Source of the DNA: an uncultured Prevotellaceae bacterium
Lineage (GTDB): Bacteria > Bacteroidota > Bacteroidia > Bacteroidales > Bacteroidaceae
Direction: 5' to 3'
Length of the DNA: 64,000 nucleotides
Assembly (NCBI GenBank): GCA_946188345.1
Contig: CAMHUI010000001.1
Span: 62,001-126,000, forward strand
How positions within the stretch are numbered: the stretch's first letter is position 1; the number at the start of each line of letters is the position of its first letter. This document shows, piece after piece, positions 50,575-60,276 of this stretch. A program made the translations under genes and the position numbers. The notes under the pieces are model-generated. The model did not search any database. It was not told the DNA's origin and saw only the letters and a program-made list of their open reading frames with translations.

Positions 50575-53500
50575 TACTCTTTAAGATTGTCAAGATTATA
50601 CGAGTTCACCCAGCTACTAAATGGCTTATTGAGAATAATGGGGTCAACGGGCTGTCCGTTGTTTCCCATTTGGTAGCAGTCATAGGTCTGGGTTTTCATA
50701 TCGAAGGCGTTCACACGATACTGCTCAAACTCGATGGAGGTGATGTGGTTCAAGCCTACTCCCGCCTGGAAGGAGTCTTTCGTATAGGTTTTGCCACCGT
50801 AGTTCCATCCGTTGCCCTTACCAGAGTTCGTCAGGCGGCAGAACATCATGCGCGAGATATCCTGATGGCGTCGGTCGTTACTGCTGAGACCGGAAACAGA
50901 CTTATGAAGCGTCTTCCACTTGTGGGAATCGTTGTTAGGGAACTGGGCACCGAAGACCAACGGGAACTGATACATCGGTATCTGTATCTCGCTTTCACGG
51001 TAGCGGGGACCGCTATAGCCATGCTCGCGCCAGCCCCATGAAGCATTCATATAGATGCCGCGATAGGTGTTATTGAACTGCTGCAGCGACTGCTTGATGT
51101 ATTTATCATTTTTGTCATGGCATATTGAAAAATACCAAGATTGCAGTGAGGTTGTGTTTTTTCCACCGAGATAGGCATTAGGTGTTTTAACCCATCCTCC
51201 CATGCTCGACGCCTTCTCTGCAATATAGTAGGGCAGGGCTATATCCCAAAGGGCATAGATCATGCGGTTCCATTCCTTGCCGGAAGCATGAACCTTCGGC
51301 GTACGCTCCGACTGACCGCTGACCACCATCTTGTTGCACCACTGCTTGTCGGACTCGCTGAAGGAATGGAGCGGATAGTGGTGGCCCGTGGCGCCGAACT
51401 CTGTCCACTGGAAGTATTGTGACATTTCCTTAATCTTCTTCGTTCCGTTGCGGATGTTATAGTTGCTGCTCGGATTGAGGTTACCGTTGTAGACGTTGCC
51501 TTGCTCATGATAGATGAGTGCCTCGGCAGACGGTACGGAGTAGCCCTCGCTGGTCTGCATCGTCTCGAAAGAGTAGTTCGTGATGGGCAGGCCACCGATG
51601 AAGAAGTAGTTGCTCAGATACGACAGGAACACATACGGGTCGAACAGTCGATAGGACTTGCCGTTGTAGACCACTTTATCATTGGCATAGTCGACATCCG
51701 ACCTGTAGGCGGCATAGCTCGATGAACCCACATCGTTGAAACCATGGTCATACTTGATGCTCTTCAGCTTTACGCCGATATAGGGTTCCTCATACTCCGT
51801 GAAGTGGTAGGCCTTGCTTTCATAGACACCCGTGCGCCAGTCGCCATTGCGTGATGACAGGCGGATGCTCGCCAGGTTGTGAGTCGTATAGTAAGTGTTG
51901 GTATGTAAGGTCTTTTTGACCTTAGGAATATTAATACTCTCACCCACGTTGACCTTTCGACCCAACTCCCTGGAATAAGCTAACGCCTGCGACGAATTGG
52001 AGACTACTACCGTCTGCCAGCCGATAGTGTCAATGCTAAAAGTCCTTGTTGTGTGCGGTATTTCGTAGTCGATTTCCAACTTCAGCTTCTGATAATAGCT
52101 ACCGCTGTTGTAGGCTGCATAATAGGCCTTTGACCACCAAGTCGATGTTTTGGGAATCATGTTGAGGCAGTTCCCGTTCTCAACAAACTCATTATCAGCC
52201 TCTACTACTTTCGTCCAGCGCTCATTGGCGCCTGTAAATTTTTGTTTGGAACCGCCGCCGCTGGTTTTGTAGAGCCTCCACTTCAGCGTTCCCTTCTGAT
52301 AGCAGTAGCTGCGCATGTCCTGCTTCAGTGCAATGGTGGGGTTGGCAATGTCGTTGATATAGGCCTCCTGGAAGCCTTTGTTCTGATTTGGCTTCAGCTG
52401 TCCACGAACCGACGGGTAGGCCAGCGCCACGAACTGCTGCAGGTCGGTGCTGTCGTTGAGTTCTTCCAGGTCGTTGCCGCCTGTACGGAAGTAGTAGATC
52501 TGCTTCTGCGACCAAGGCTCGTTCACCCATCGGTCGCCCTTCCAGTTGTCTTCATCGTGATATTTGCGCGGGTCTACTTCAACACCCTTGACGATTTCCT
52601 TGGCATTGCCGCTCACCACCAGGCAATAGTAGCGGTCGGGGTTCAGAGAACTGATATCCAAGGCATGAACCGTCTGAGAATAGTCTTTCGTCGTGAGTTT
52701 CTTCAAACTCCTGTAGCCGGCTAGAGTATTGATGTAGCGTGTGACGCGATAGCGGTCTCTGTATGTGGTCCCATTGAATGTCTTGACCAAGAGGGTATCT
52801 ATCGGACGGGTGAACTCATAGAGGTAGGCACTGGTGGTGCGACGGAAGATGAAGGTGCGCTTCGACTGCATCTCCAGTTCCTCCGTGGTGCCAGTCCAGT
52901 CTTGCTCCAGCTGATGGAGGGTGTTCTCGTCGAGCACGCGGAAGCCGGCATCGAGCGGAGCCTGCGTATAGTACATAGGTTTGTTGATGATGTTCGGCGA
53001 GACAAGCTCAGCCTCCTTGGCCCATCCTTCCTTGGAACTGGCCGAGCCGAGGGTGCAGTCGCCGAAGAGCTCGAAGTTGTCGAGCGGGTTGCCGTAGAAG
53101 ACGTTACATACCGTTCCGCACTCGAAGGAGAAGCGGCGGTTAATATTCACCAAGCCACCCAGGAGTTTCAGTTTCACTCGGGCATCGCCGAGGAAGTAGG
53201 TAGGATGTGGTGTTCCGCAGCGGAGCACACCACCGATGGCAGCATCAATGACAGGGAACTTCTTACTCCAGAAGCCCAGGTTGATGTCGATGCCGAAGGT
53301 GGCATAGAGGTAGGCGTAGAGCTGTCCTTCGCCGTACCATCCGTTGTGGCCCATCTTGCCGTCGCTGGTGTCGGGACACTTCGGCGAGGCGAGTTTGCGG
53401 ATGCTGACATCGAAGCCGGCGTTGACACCCATCTCACCGTAGAAGATGCCGAGGCGCACGTTGACATATCCGGCCACGGAGGCTCCCAGCATCACACCGC

Positions 53501-56500
53501 CGACAACAGCCTGCTGCGTCATCTTCACGGCGCGCTCACGGGCGGCATTGGCCTTCGTGAGGTCGCCACCTTCCATACCTTCCACCTGCTGGCCGTTGAG
53601 GAACTGGCTGATTTCATCGGGGATGGGCGGCAGCTGACCGTCGTTGGGCAGCTCGTTACCGAAGCAGAGGTACATGGTGGCATTGATCTTCACGTCGACG
53701 ATGCCCGTCTTGACATCGATGAGGGTCAGCTTGCATCGCTTATCCCAGTCGGGTTCGCCAAGGTAGACGTGCCACTTACACTTCTGGAGGTCCTTGCCTT
53801 TCTCGCGGAACGTCAGACGCATGTCGAGTGACACCGTGAAGCCCATCTTGTCGCCTTTCTTCTTCTTCTCGGAGTAGTTGTCGTGGGCCTTGGTCTCGGT
53901 ATTGTCGTTGGCATGGCTGTCGTCGCCGATCTTGTCGCTGAGTCCGTTGCCGGAGGCGGCTCCCTGAGCATATTCTATCAGCTCCTTCTTGATGTTGGCG
54001 GCACTGAGCTCGGTGTTCAGGGCTGCCATCTGCGAGGCCAGGCCATTGATTTCATCGTGGAGGGCTCCGTCGGCCTTGCCGTCGACGGTGACGTTCAGCT
54101 GCAGATATTTGTCGGTATCGTCTTCGAACCAAACGAGGGATATCTTCGAGTCTATCATGCCTCCGACACCGCTGACGCTGCCGTTGAACATAAAGGTGGA
54201 GAGTCGTCCCTTGCCGTCGTTGGCATTCTTGTCGTAGACGGCGGTGCACTTGAACTCGGCATCCTTGATAATCTCGCCGTCGGAGGAGCCAAGCGTCATG
54301 CCGGCAATGACGCCGATGACACCTTCCTTGGGCTGCGGGTCGCCCTCTTCGCCTTTCGACTTGTTGTAGTTGCGCGAGCAGTTGAAGTAGACGCCGGCCT
54401 CGATGCCTTTGATGGTGAGCGGCGTGATGGGGATGCCCACCTTGCTGCTGGCCTTGGCCTGGAAGTAACCGTAAGAGAATTTCTTGGCTTTGTTGCCCTG
54501 TCCCTCTTCATATTTATAATAGCCGCCGGTGCAGTCGAGCTCGAAGAGGTTGCCCGGCAGGTTGATCTTGATGTCGCCGGCGTAGCCTTTCTTCTTCTCT
54601 TCGTCGACAATCTTCAGGGTGCCGTCGAAGGAGAGACCGGCAGCCTCAATCTTGAGGTTCAGGTCGTTATAGGTGATGCCATGGCTGCCTTTCGACTCAT
54701 CGAACTCAATCTTGAAGTTCTCGATGTCGACCTTGGCATTGAGTCCGAAGGAAGCTCCCACGCTGACGAGCGGGTTCTTCGAGTCCTTCATGATGAGGCC
54801 GATCTTACCCTTCAGCTCCAGCACGACATCCTTGCCTTTCATGTTCACGCCATAGTCGTCGAGGCTGAACTTGAAGGGTCCGAGTTCTTTCGAGAAGGAG
54901 GCCAGCGACCAGTTGCCCACTTCGAAGTAGCAGCGGTCGGAGAGCTTGAACTCCTTGTTGGTGGTGAGTTTCAGCAGTTCGCCCTTCAGCTTGTTGCTTT
55001 CGGCGGCCTCCTGGGCATCTTCCTGCAGCTTGGCCTCATACTTCGACTTCCACTTGCCTCGCTGGCTGGTGGCCAGTCGCATCTGGTTGAAGTGGATGTC
55101 GGGTACATGGGGTTTCATCGGCAGGTAGCCGAGGTACTTATTGATCTTATCCTTGTACTTGCCGGCGGCAGAGCCTCCGATGCCCATCTTTCCGGCCATG
55201 CAGAGTTCCACCTCGGTGTCGTATCCGTTGTCGCCATAGATGGCTTCGAGCAGGAAGTAGCTCTGCTGCTGATCGATGGTGGCCTCGGCGAGCCAGAAGT
55301 CGAAGTTCAGGTCCAAATCTCCCTGCACTTTCAATACGAAGTCGATGGCTCCTTCGTGTTGGGTGTCCTTCTGGGGATACATGTCGCAGCGCACGTTCAC
55401 CATCTCATTGTCGCCGGTGAGCGGCAGGTGGAAGGCTCCGTCGAAGTGGCTGCCGGAGAAGTCGTTCTGCTTGATGTTGCAGACAATCTCGTTGATCTTC
55501 AGCTGCCATCCGTCGGCTTTCCAGTTGCCGATGTCTGTTGCACCGAACTTACCGGTAACGCCGCTGCCGTCGATAATCATCTTGTATCCGCCGACTTCCA
55601 TGCGGCTGTCGCCCTTGAGGAAGCCTTTGGGGAACTGCATGTTGACGGTCTCGATGGTGAGTCCCATCCATCCCATGCCGGTCTCGACCCCTTCTTCGTC
55701 GTAGACGGCTTCGATATGGTCGCGGTTATAGCCTTCGGGGAAGGTGAGTCCTTCGGGGTCCCAGTAGCCGTCGTGGTCGATGACGATGCCCTGTGCGGTG
55801 AAGGTCCATCCTGGCAGCTTCTCGGCTTCAAAGGTGTCCATGGTGACGAGGGCATGCCAGCTGTCCCATCCCTTTGCACCGATCTGCGTCTGGATGCTGA
55901 GCACGGGCATGTCGTTGGTCACCTCGCCGGTAGCCTTGTCGACCTTCTTGAGCTTGGGGATCTTCATGTCCATGTCGAGGTCGAAGAGTTCGAACTCGTT
56001 GCCATGCCAGCTGACGAAGCAGCCGTTGGTGGGTTCCATGAGGTCCTCGGGGGCCTTGAAGGTCACTTCAAACTGCGACTCCGGCTCCACAAGGGTGAAG
56101 TCGCCGAGCAGCGCTACCGTTCCTGACTCGGGGAGCATCCGCTCGGGACTGATACAGAGGCGCGGAGCGCCGAGCAGCAGGATGTCGTTCTTCAGGCGGT
56201 TGCTCTTGGGCATGGTGAACTCGCCGAGGACGTTCATCGTGGCGTAGGTGGCCGCGAACTTCATGTCGACAATCTGCATGTCGACCGGGCTCTTGTTGAT
56301 GCTCTTCGGGATGGACAGCGGCAGGTGCAGGTCGTCCACCTCACCGCGCATGAGCTGGTCGAAGATGGCCTCGCCCTTCTTCACCCATCCGTAGTACTTG
56401 GCAATATTGAGTTCCTTGGCCAGGTCTTTGACGACACCGTCGGCAGCGCCCTGCAGCTGAGAGGCGTAGGGCAGTCCGCTGTCGCCGATGAGGTTGTCGA

Positions 56501-58358
56501 TGCCCCAGTCGGAGAAGAGTTTCTGGACGACCTCATAGTCGCTGGGGCCGGCCTGTGACTCTTCCGGATAGGTATAGGCGATACCGCCGATGACGATGTC
56601 GTCGGTGTTGATGGCCAGCGAGTCGAACTTCACGGCAATCATCACGCGATGGCCTAAGGGCGTCCATTCGATGTGTCCGCGTCCCTTGAATGCGCCTTTA
56701 CCTTTGGGAAGAGCTTCGATGGAGTTGATTTCCATCTGGTACTCACCGATGGCAATGGTCTTTCCCTTGTAGTAGTCGGCCTTCTGCTCGGTGGGTTGGA
56801 AGTTCTCTATCTCAACGGTGTTGGAACACTGGAAGTATTTCTTCGATGCGCGCTCGGTGAGTGCGAAGTCGATGATGTTGACGGAGTCGTTGACGAAACA
56901 CACCGACTCTTCGTTCAGGCTCTTGGCCGTCACGCGGAGTACGAGGTAGTCGTATTTCTGGACTTTATCTTCTATCTTCTCCCAACGGAGGGTGTCTTTG
57001 GTTTCGGTGGTGGTCAGCTCCCAGATGGGTTCTGACTTTACAGCTTCTATGGCACCCTCGTTGGGGTCGCCCTTGAAGAGTTGTGCGGTATATTCAATCT
57101 TGACGGTGTCCTGTCGCTGGCCGTCGCCACCGAGGAACCATGCCTTGCGCCATTCCACGGGGATGTCTTCCTTCATATAGCATCGGCGCACGATGTTGCC
57201 CGTCCACGAGGGCTTTTCGATCTGCGGGTTGCGGAAGTTGTAGAGCGAGTCGGTGAGCTCTTCGGCCTTGGTGCCGGACACTTCCACACTGCCGCCGTCT
57301 CCGTCGTCATCGTCATCGTCGTCATCCTTCCCGGGCTGCTCAGGCTGCTTGGGCTGTTCGGGCTCGGGTTCGGGCTTCTTGTTGAGCTGGACTTTGAACA
57401 GGCGCATGTTACTCTTTCCCTCGTTCTCGATGAGGGTGTAGTTGAGCATGTTGGCAGCGGTATTGGCCTGCGAGGCGGTGACCTGTGCGACATAGGTGCG
57501 GTCTTCGAAGAACTTTGCCGAGACGATGTTCTGCGGGATGATGCACATCGGGTTGATGAGTCCCACGCTCTGATAGACCACGGGGTTGCTCTTGCCGTTG
57601 GCACCGATGACGTCGGTGGGCAGCTGGCCGGGCAGCAGCTCATAGACTTTGAAGTCGTAGCGGAAGGACAGCTGTGTGGTGTTACAGGCCACGATGGGTT
57701 CGCGCCAGGTGAACTGTGCATTCTGATAGTCCACGGTAGCCACCTCATTCTCCTGACCCATGCCGATGACGGGCGTGAGGAACTCCGGCGACTGCGCCTT
57801 GTAGCACACGTCGAAGATGGCGGTTCCGCTCGACGGGTTGCTCAGCACGACGGGTACGGGGATGTCAATCTGTGAGTTTCGTCCGGCGTAGTTCGGGTCC
57901 CACTTGTAGGCCGTCATACGGATGTTGTATGTGCCTTCGGGGAGGAGTGCGAAGGAGCCGTTGGTGAAGTTGTCGAATAGTCCCTCGGGTACGGCGATCT
58001 CGCTGGGCGGGATGTGGTTGAAGAGGGTCTTTATCTCTGCCGGTGTGAGCTGGCGTGTGGTATTGGGAGCGATGACGATGGGGAAAGCCGGCATGCGGTA
58101 GGCCGGTGTGGAGATGGAGAGGCCGGAAGCCGGCATGGTCTGTTCGAGCTGCAGGCCAAGATATACGAACTGCTCGTCCTTGGAGTTGTTCGTCAGCGAA
58201 ACGTTGAAATACTTACCCGGCTGCGACACATAGAGCAATGCCTGCGGCGGCAACACTTGCTGTACGGGGGCCACGGTGACGATGATGTCTTGGGCATGGA
58301 CGGTGAGGACTCCGAGGAGGAGTATCAGCGTGGCAAGTATGGAGTGGATTCGTTTCAT
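50574..58358 (-). CDS. giant exported protein with TANFOR-like N-terminus
   Basis: A 2594-residue exported protein, the largest gene here. Signal peptide MKRIHSILATLILLLGVLTV plus HAQ. The first 300 mature residues resemble the TANFOR domain first named from Tannerella forsythia (VTVAPVQQVLPPQALLYVSQ; TPAEIKTLFNHIPPSEIAV). A Pro/Glu spacer and a run of eight Asp (about residues 335-355) separate it from a very long middle (about 500-1750) of regular beta strands with repeated G-K/D patterns (FKIEFDESKGSHGITYNDLN), possibly one continuous beta structure. The last 700 residues are Tyr/Trp-rich and unlike the rest. No catalytic motif or known enzyme domain is visible. Related giants occur in other Bacteroidetes, without known function. 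Confidence 0.78.
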   Translation of the reverse strand: MKRIHSILATLILLLGVLTVHAQDIIVTVAPVQQVLPPQALLYVSQPGKYFNVSLTNNSKDEQFVYLGLQLEQTMPASGLSISTPAYRMPAFPIVIAPNTTRQLTPAEIKTLFNHIPPSEIAVPEGLFDNFTNGSFALLPEGTYNIRMTAYKWDPNYAGRNSQIDIPVPVVLSNPSSGTAIFDVCYKAQSPEFLTPVIGMGQENEVATVDYQNAQFTWREPIVACNTTQLSFRYDFKVYELLPGQLPTDVIGANGKSNPVVYQSVGLINPMCIIPQNIVSAKFFEDRTYVAQVTASQANTAANMLNYTLIENEGKSNMRLFKVQLNKKPEPEPEQPKQPEQPGKDDDDDDDDGDGGSVEVSGTKAEELTDSLYNFRNPQIEKPSWTGNIVRRCYMKEDIPVEWRKAWFLGGDGQRQDTVKIEYTAQLFKGDPNEGAIEAVKSEPIWELTTTETKDTLRWEKIEDKVQKYDYLVLRVTAKSLNEESVCFVNDSVNIIDFALTERASKKYFQCSNTVEIENFQPTEQKADYYKGKTIAIGEYQMEINSIEALPKGKGAFKGRGHIEWTPLGHRVMIAVKFDSLAINTDDIVIGGIAYTYPEESQAGPSDYEVVQKLFSDWGIDNLIGDSGLPYASQLQGAADGVVKDLAKELNIAKYYGWVKKGEAIFDQLMRGEVDDLHLPLSIPKSINKSPVDMQIVDMKFAATYATMNVLGEFTMPKSNRLKNDILLLGAPRLCISPERMLPESGTVALLGDFTLVEPESQFEVTFKAPEDLMEPTNGCFVSWHGNEFELFDLDMDMKIPKLKKVDKATGEVTNDMPVLSIQTQIGAKGWDSWHALVTMDTFEAEKLPGWTFTAQGIVIDHDGYWDPEGLTFPEGYNRDHIEAVYDEEGVETGMGWMGLTIETVNMQFPKGFLKGDSRMEVGGYKMIIDGSGVTGKFGATDIGNWKADGWQLKINEIVCNIKQNDFSGSHFDGAFHLPLTGDNEMVNVRCDMYPQKDTQHEGAIDFVLKVQGDLDLNFDFWLAEATIDQQQSYFLLEAIYGDNGYDTEVELCMAGKMGIGGSAAGKYKDKINKYLGYLPMKPHVPDIHFNQMRLATSQRGKWKSKYEAKLQEDAQEAAESNKLKGELLKLTTNKEFKLSDRCYFEVGNWSLASFSKELGPFKFSLDDYGVNMKGKDVVLELKGKIGLIMKDSKNPLVSVGASFGLNAKVDIENFKIEFDESKGSHGITYNDLNLKIEAAGLSFDGTLKIVDEEKKKGYAGDIKINLPGNLFELDCTGGYYKYEEGQGNKAKKFSYGYFQAKASSKVGIPITPLTIKGIEAGVYFNCSRNYNKSKGEEGDPQPKEGVIGVIAGMTLGSSDGEIIKDAEFKCTAVYDKNANDGKGRLSTFMFNGSVSGVGGMIDSKISLVWFEDDTDKYLQLNVTVDGKADGALHDEINGLASQMAALNTELSAANIKKELIEYAQGAASGNGLSDKIGDDSHANDNTETKAHDNYSEKKKKGDKMGFTVSLDMRLTFREKGKDLQKCKWHVYLGEPDWDKRCKLTLIDVKTGIVDVKINATMYLCFGNELPNDGQLPPIPDEISQFLNGQQVEGMEGGDLTKANAARERAVKMTQQAVVGGVMLGASVAGYVNVRLGIFYGEMGVNAGFDVSIRKLASPKCPDTSDGKMGHNGWYGEGQLYAYLYATFGIDINLGFWSKKFPVIDAAIGGVLRCGTPHPTYFLGDARVKLKLLGGLVNINRRFSFECGTVCNVFYGNPLDNFELFGDCTLGSASSKEGWAKEAELVSPNIINKPMYYTQAPLDAGFRVLDENTLHQLEQDWTGTTEELEMQSKRTFIFRRTTSAYLYEFTRPIDTLLVKTFNGTTYRDRYRVTRYINTLAGYRSLKKLTTKDYSQTVHALDISSLNPDRYYCLVVSGNAKEIVKGVEVDPRKYHDEDNWKGDRWVNEPWSQKQIYYFRTGGNDLEELNDSTDLQQFVALAYPSVRGQLKPNQNKGFQEAYINDIANPTIALKQDMRSYCYQKGTLKWRLYKTSGGGSKQKFTGANERWTKVVEADNEFVENGNCLNMIPKTSTWWSKAYYAAYNSGSYYQKLKLEIDYEIPHTTRTFSIDTIGWQTVVVSNSSQALAYSRELGRKVNVGESINIPKVKKTLHTNTYYTTHNLASIRLSSRNGDWRTGVYESKAYHFTEYEEPYIGVKLKSIKYDHGFNDVGSSSYAAYRSDVDYANDKVVYNGKSYRLFDPYVFLSYLSNYFFIGGLPITNYSFETMQTSEGYSVPSAEALIYHEQGNVYNGNLNPSSNYNIRNGTKKIKEMSQYFQWTEFGATGHHYPLHSFSESDKQWCNKMVVSGQSERTPKVHASGKEWNRMIYALWDIALPYYIAEKASSMGGWVKTPNAYLGGKNTTSLQSWYFSICHDKNDKYIKQSLQQFNNTYRGIYMNASWGWREHGYSGPRYRESEIQIPMYQFPLVFGAQFPNNDSHKWKTLHKSVSGLSSNDRRHQDISRMMFCRLTNSGKGNGWNYGGKTYTKDSFQAGVGLNHITSIEFEQYRVNAFDMKTQTYDCYQMGNNGQPVDPIILNKPFSSWVNSYNLDNLKE

Positions 58359-58413
58359 ATCTTGACTGTTTTCTTGTTCGTATTCTCGTTATATCGCTAT
58401 CGTTATCGGATGG

Positions 58414-60174
58414 TTACATCTTTTTATTCTCCTTGTCGGCTTTCCGCTTGATTTCAATGAGGCTGAAGGTGTAAGCGTAGTTGAAGCTGACGTTGATGTC
58501 GAGGTCGTCGAGGTTGGAGCGGCGGTTGGTCATGTTCACGTCGCCGTATTTGTTCATGCCGCCAGCGAGGGAGAAGGTATGTACTTTCGCCAGGGTATAT
58601 CCCACGGAGGCATCGAAGCCTAAGGAGAGGTTCTTCGAGTTGTATTTCACCTCGTTGTAGCAGAGCGTTCCCGTGGCGGAGACGCTGAGGTTCTTTTCTT
58701 TGAGGAAGGAGCGGCTGGCGGAGAGCGACCCTATCTCGCTGCGGTATTCGGACTGGTATCCCTTGGAGAGCTGATGGCTCAGGCTCGAGGTGAGGTCTAT
58801 CTCCCACGGTTTGATGGTGATGCCATAGGAGAGTCCGAGGCCGGTGGTCTTGACGTCGCTCTGTCCTGTGGCGTATTTATTCTTGTCTTTGTTGTCGGTG
58901 AGGTTGGCCGAGACGCTGATGTTATGGCTGAAGGTCTCGGTGTCGAACATATAGGTGGGGGTGAATGTGAAGCTCTGGAGCAGACGGTGTATCTTCCTGT
59001 GCTCGTCGACGACGGCGGTGCCGTCGCCCTGTACCTGGGTATATCCGTTATAGCCTGCCGAGAGGTTCAGGTGTTCGCCGATGCGTGTCGATGCCATGGC
59101 ATTATATACGAAGCCGCGGGTGGTATAGAGCTGTTTGTTGGTGAGGTTGTCTTCCTGTCCGGAGAAGGAGCCTGAGAGCGAGATCTTCTTGAAGAGCATC
59201 GTGTTCAGACTGACGCCGAGGCTGTGGTAGTTGTTTGACATGTAGTAGGTGCCGAGCGACTTGTAGTCGGGCTGTATCATTCGGTAGGTGAGGGCAGCGC
59301 TGACGCCGAAGAGGGAGTAGCTCATGCTCACGTCGCCGGCAAAGCGCACGGACGAGGTGGTATGGGCCTCGAACACCTTGTCGAAGCGGGCGGCCTCGCC
59401 GACGGTGATCTTCTCCGACTGCTGGTCGGCGGTGAATGCCGAGGTGGCCACGTTGGCGGTGATGGCCAGTCGCGGCAGCGGCGAGATGGCTCCCTTGATG
59501 CCGACGACGAGGTTCTCCTCGGGCGACACCTGTGTGCGCCAGCCTTCGCTGATGGACTTCAGCTGGTCGTGGGCACGGAGCAGGTAGATGTCGATGAAGT
59601 TGGCGCCGCTGCCATAGCCCACCTTGAAGCCCCAGCCTACGCGCCGGTACTGGGGTGTGCGGGCTGCAGGGTCGGCGGGGTTGTCGTTGATGGCGCTGCG
59701 CAGGTTGCCATAGAACACGCCGAAGCGTTTCTTCTTATTATTATATTCTACGCCGACGCCGTTGAAGGCCATGTTCATCACGTAGGAGCTGAACTGCATG
59801 GACGACCGTCCTACGTAGCCTGTCCAGTTCTTATAGTGCGGGGTGAGGTTGAAGGATATGTGGGGGTAGTTGAAGTCGAGGTTGTCGTTGGAGTAGTAGA
59901 GTGAGAACGGCATGGAGAAGCCGTAGATGGAGATGTCGAGGTTGGCATAGATGGTATTGCTCAGCGGCGAGGCGTTGCCATAGCTGCCGGTGGAGTGGTA
60001 GTAGGTGTTGCGTGTTCCGATGGAACCCGTGATGATGAGCGGATCGCTCTGTGCTATCTGCGAGATGTCCTGTGCCAGGACGTTGCTGCCCGACGTCAGC
60101 AAGGCAAAAAACAGCCACAAGGAGCACGTTCTCCTTGTCAGCAGGGTTGTCAGACTATCTGTTCGTTTTCTCAT
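58414..60174 (-). CDS. outer-membrane beta-barrel-like protein
   Basis: A 586-residue protein with signal peptide (LWLFFALLTSGSNVLAQ). The rest is a chain of amphipathic strands alternating with short turns (YGFSMPFSLYYSNDNLDF, VEYNNKKKRFGVFYGNL, NLSLGFDASVGYTLAKVHTF, INVSFNYAYTFSLIEIKRK), sufficient for a large barrel with roughly 20 or more strands. There is no plug or TonB box and no POTRA, so it is not a TonB-dependent receptor or BamA. As the only clear barrel in the operon it may be the outer-membrane exit or anchor for the giant protein encoded 55 bp downstream; that is inference. Confidence 0.75.
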   Translation of the reverse strand: MRKRTDSLTTLLTRRTCSLWLFFALLTSGSNVLAQDISQIAQSDPLIITGSIGTRNTYYHSTGSYGNASPLSNTIYANLDISIYGFSMPFSLYYSNDNLDFNYPHISFNLTPHYKNWTGYVGRSSMQFSSYVMNMAFNGVGVEYNNKKKRFGVFYGNLRSAINDNPADPAARTPQYRRVGWGFKVGYGSGANFIDIYLLRAHDQLKSISEGWRTQVSPEENLVVGIKGAISPLPRLAITANVATSAFTADQQSEKITVGEAARFDKVFEAHTTSSVRFAGDVSMSYSLFGVSAALTYRMIQPDYKSLGTYYMSNNYHSLGVSLNTMLFKKISLSGSFSGQEDNLTNKQLYTTRGFVYNAMASTRIGEHLNLSAGYNGYTQVQGDGTAVVDEHRKIHRLLQSFTFTPTYMFDTETFSHNISVSANLTDNKDKNKYATGQSDVKTTGLGLSYGITIKPWEIDLTSSLSHQLSKGYQSEYRSEIGSLSASRSFLKEKNLSVSATGTLCYNEVKYNSKNLSLGFDASVGYTLAKVHTFSLAGGMNKYGDVNMTNRRSNLDDLDINVSFNYAYTFSLIEIKRKADKENKKM

Positions 60175-60276
60175 ATTGCGGCTGTTTGGATAAATGGGGG
60201 TTGTTGTCGGGAAAAAGAGGAAAGGGAAGGCGAAAGACCCTTGTGACTGTCTTCCGTCTTCCCTTGAAAGAATCGT

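Noticed and set aside
53883..56126. A 747-codon plus-strand frame within the giant gene
   Set aside because: It is antisense to the continuous 2594-codon frame and shows the hydrophobic, Glu/Gly/Val-rich composition of shadow translation in GC-rich DNA.
58414..60174. TonB-dependent receptor (SusC-like)
   Set aside because: There is no carboxypeptidase-like domain, no TonB box and no plug domain; the length of 586 residues is also too short.
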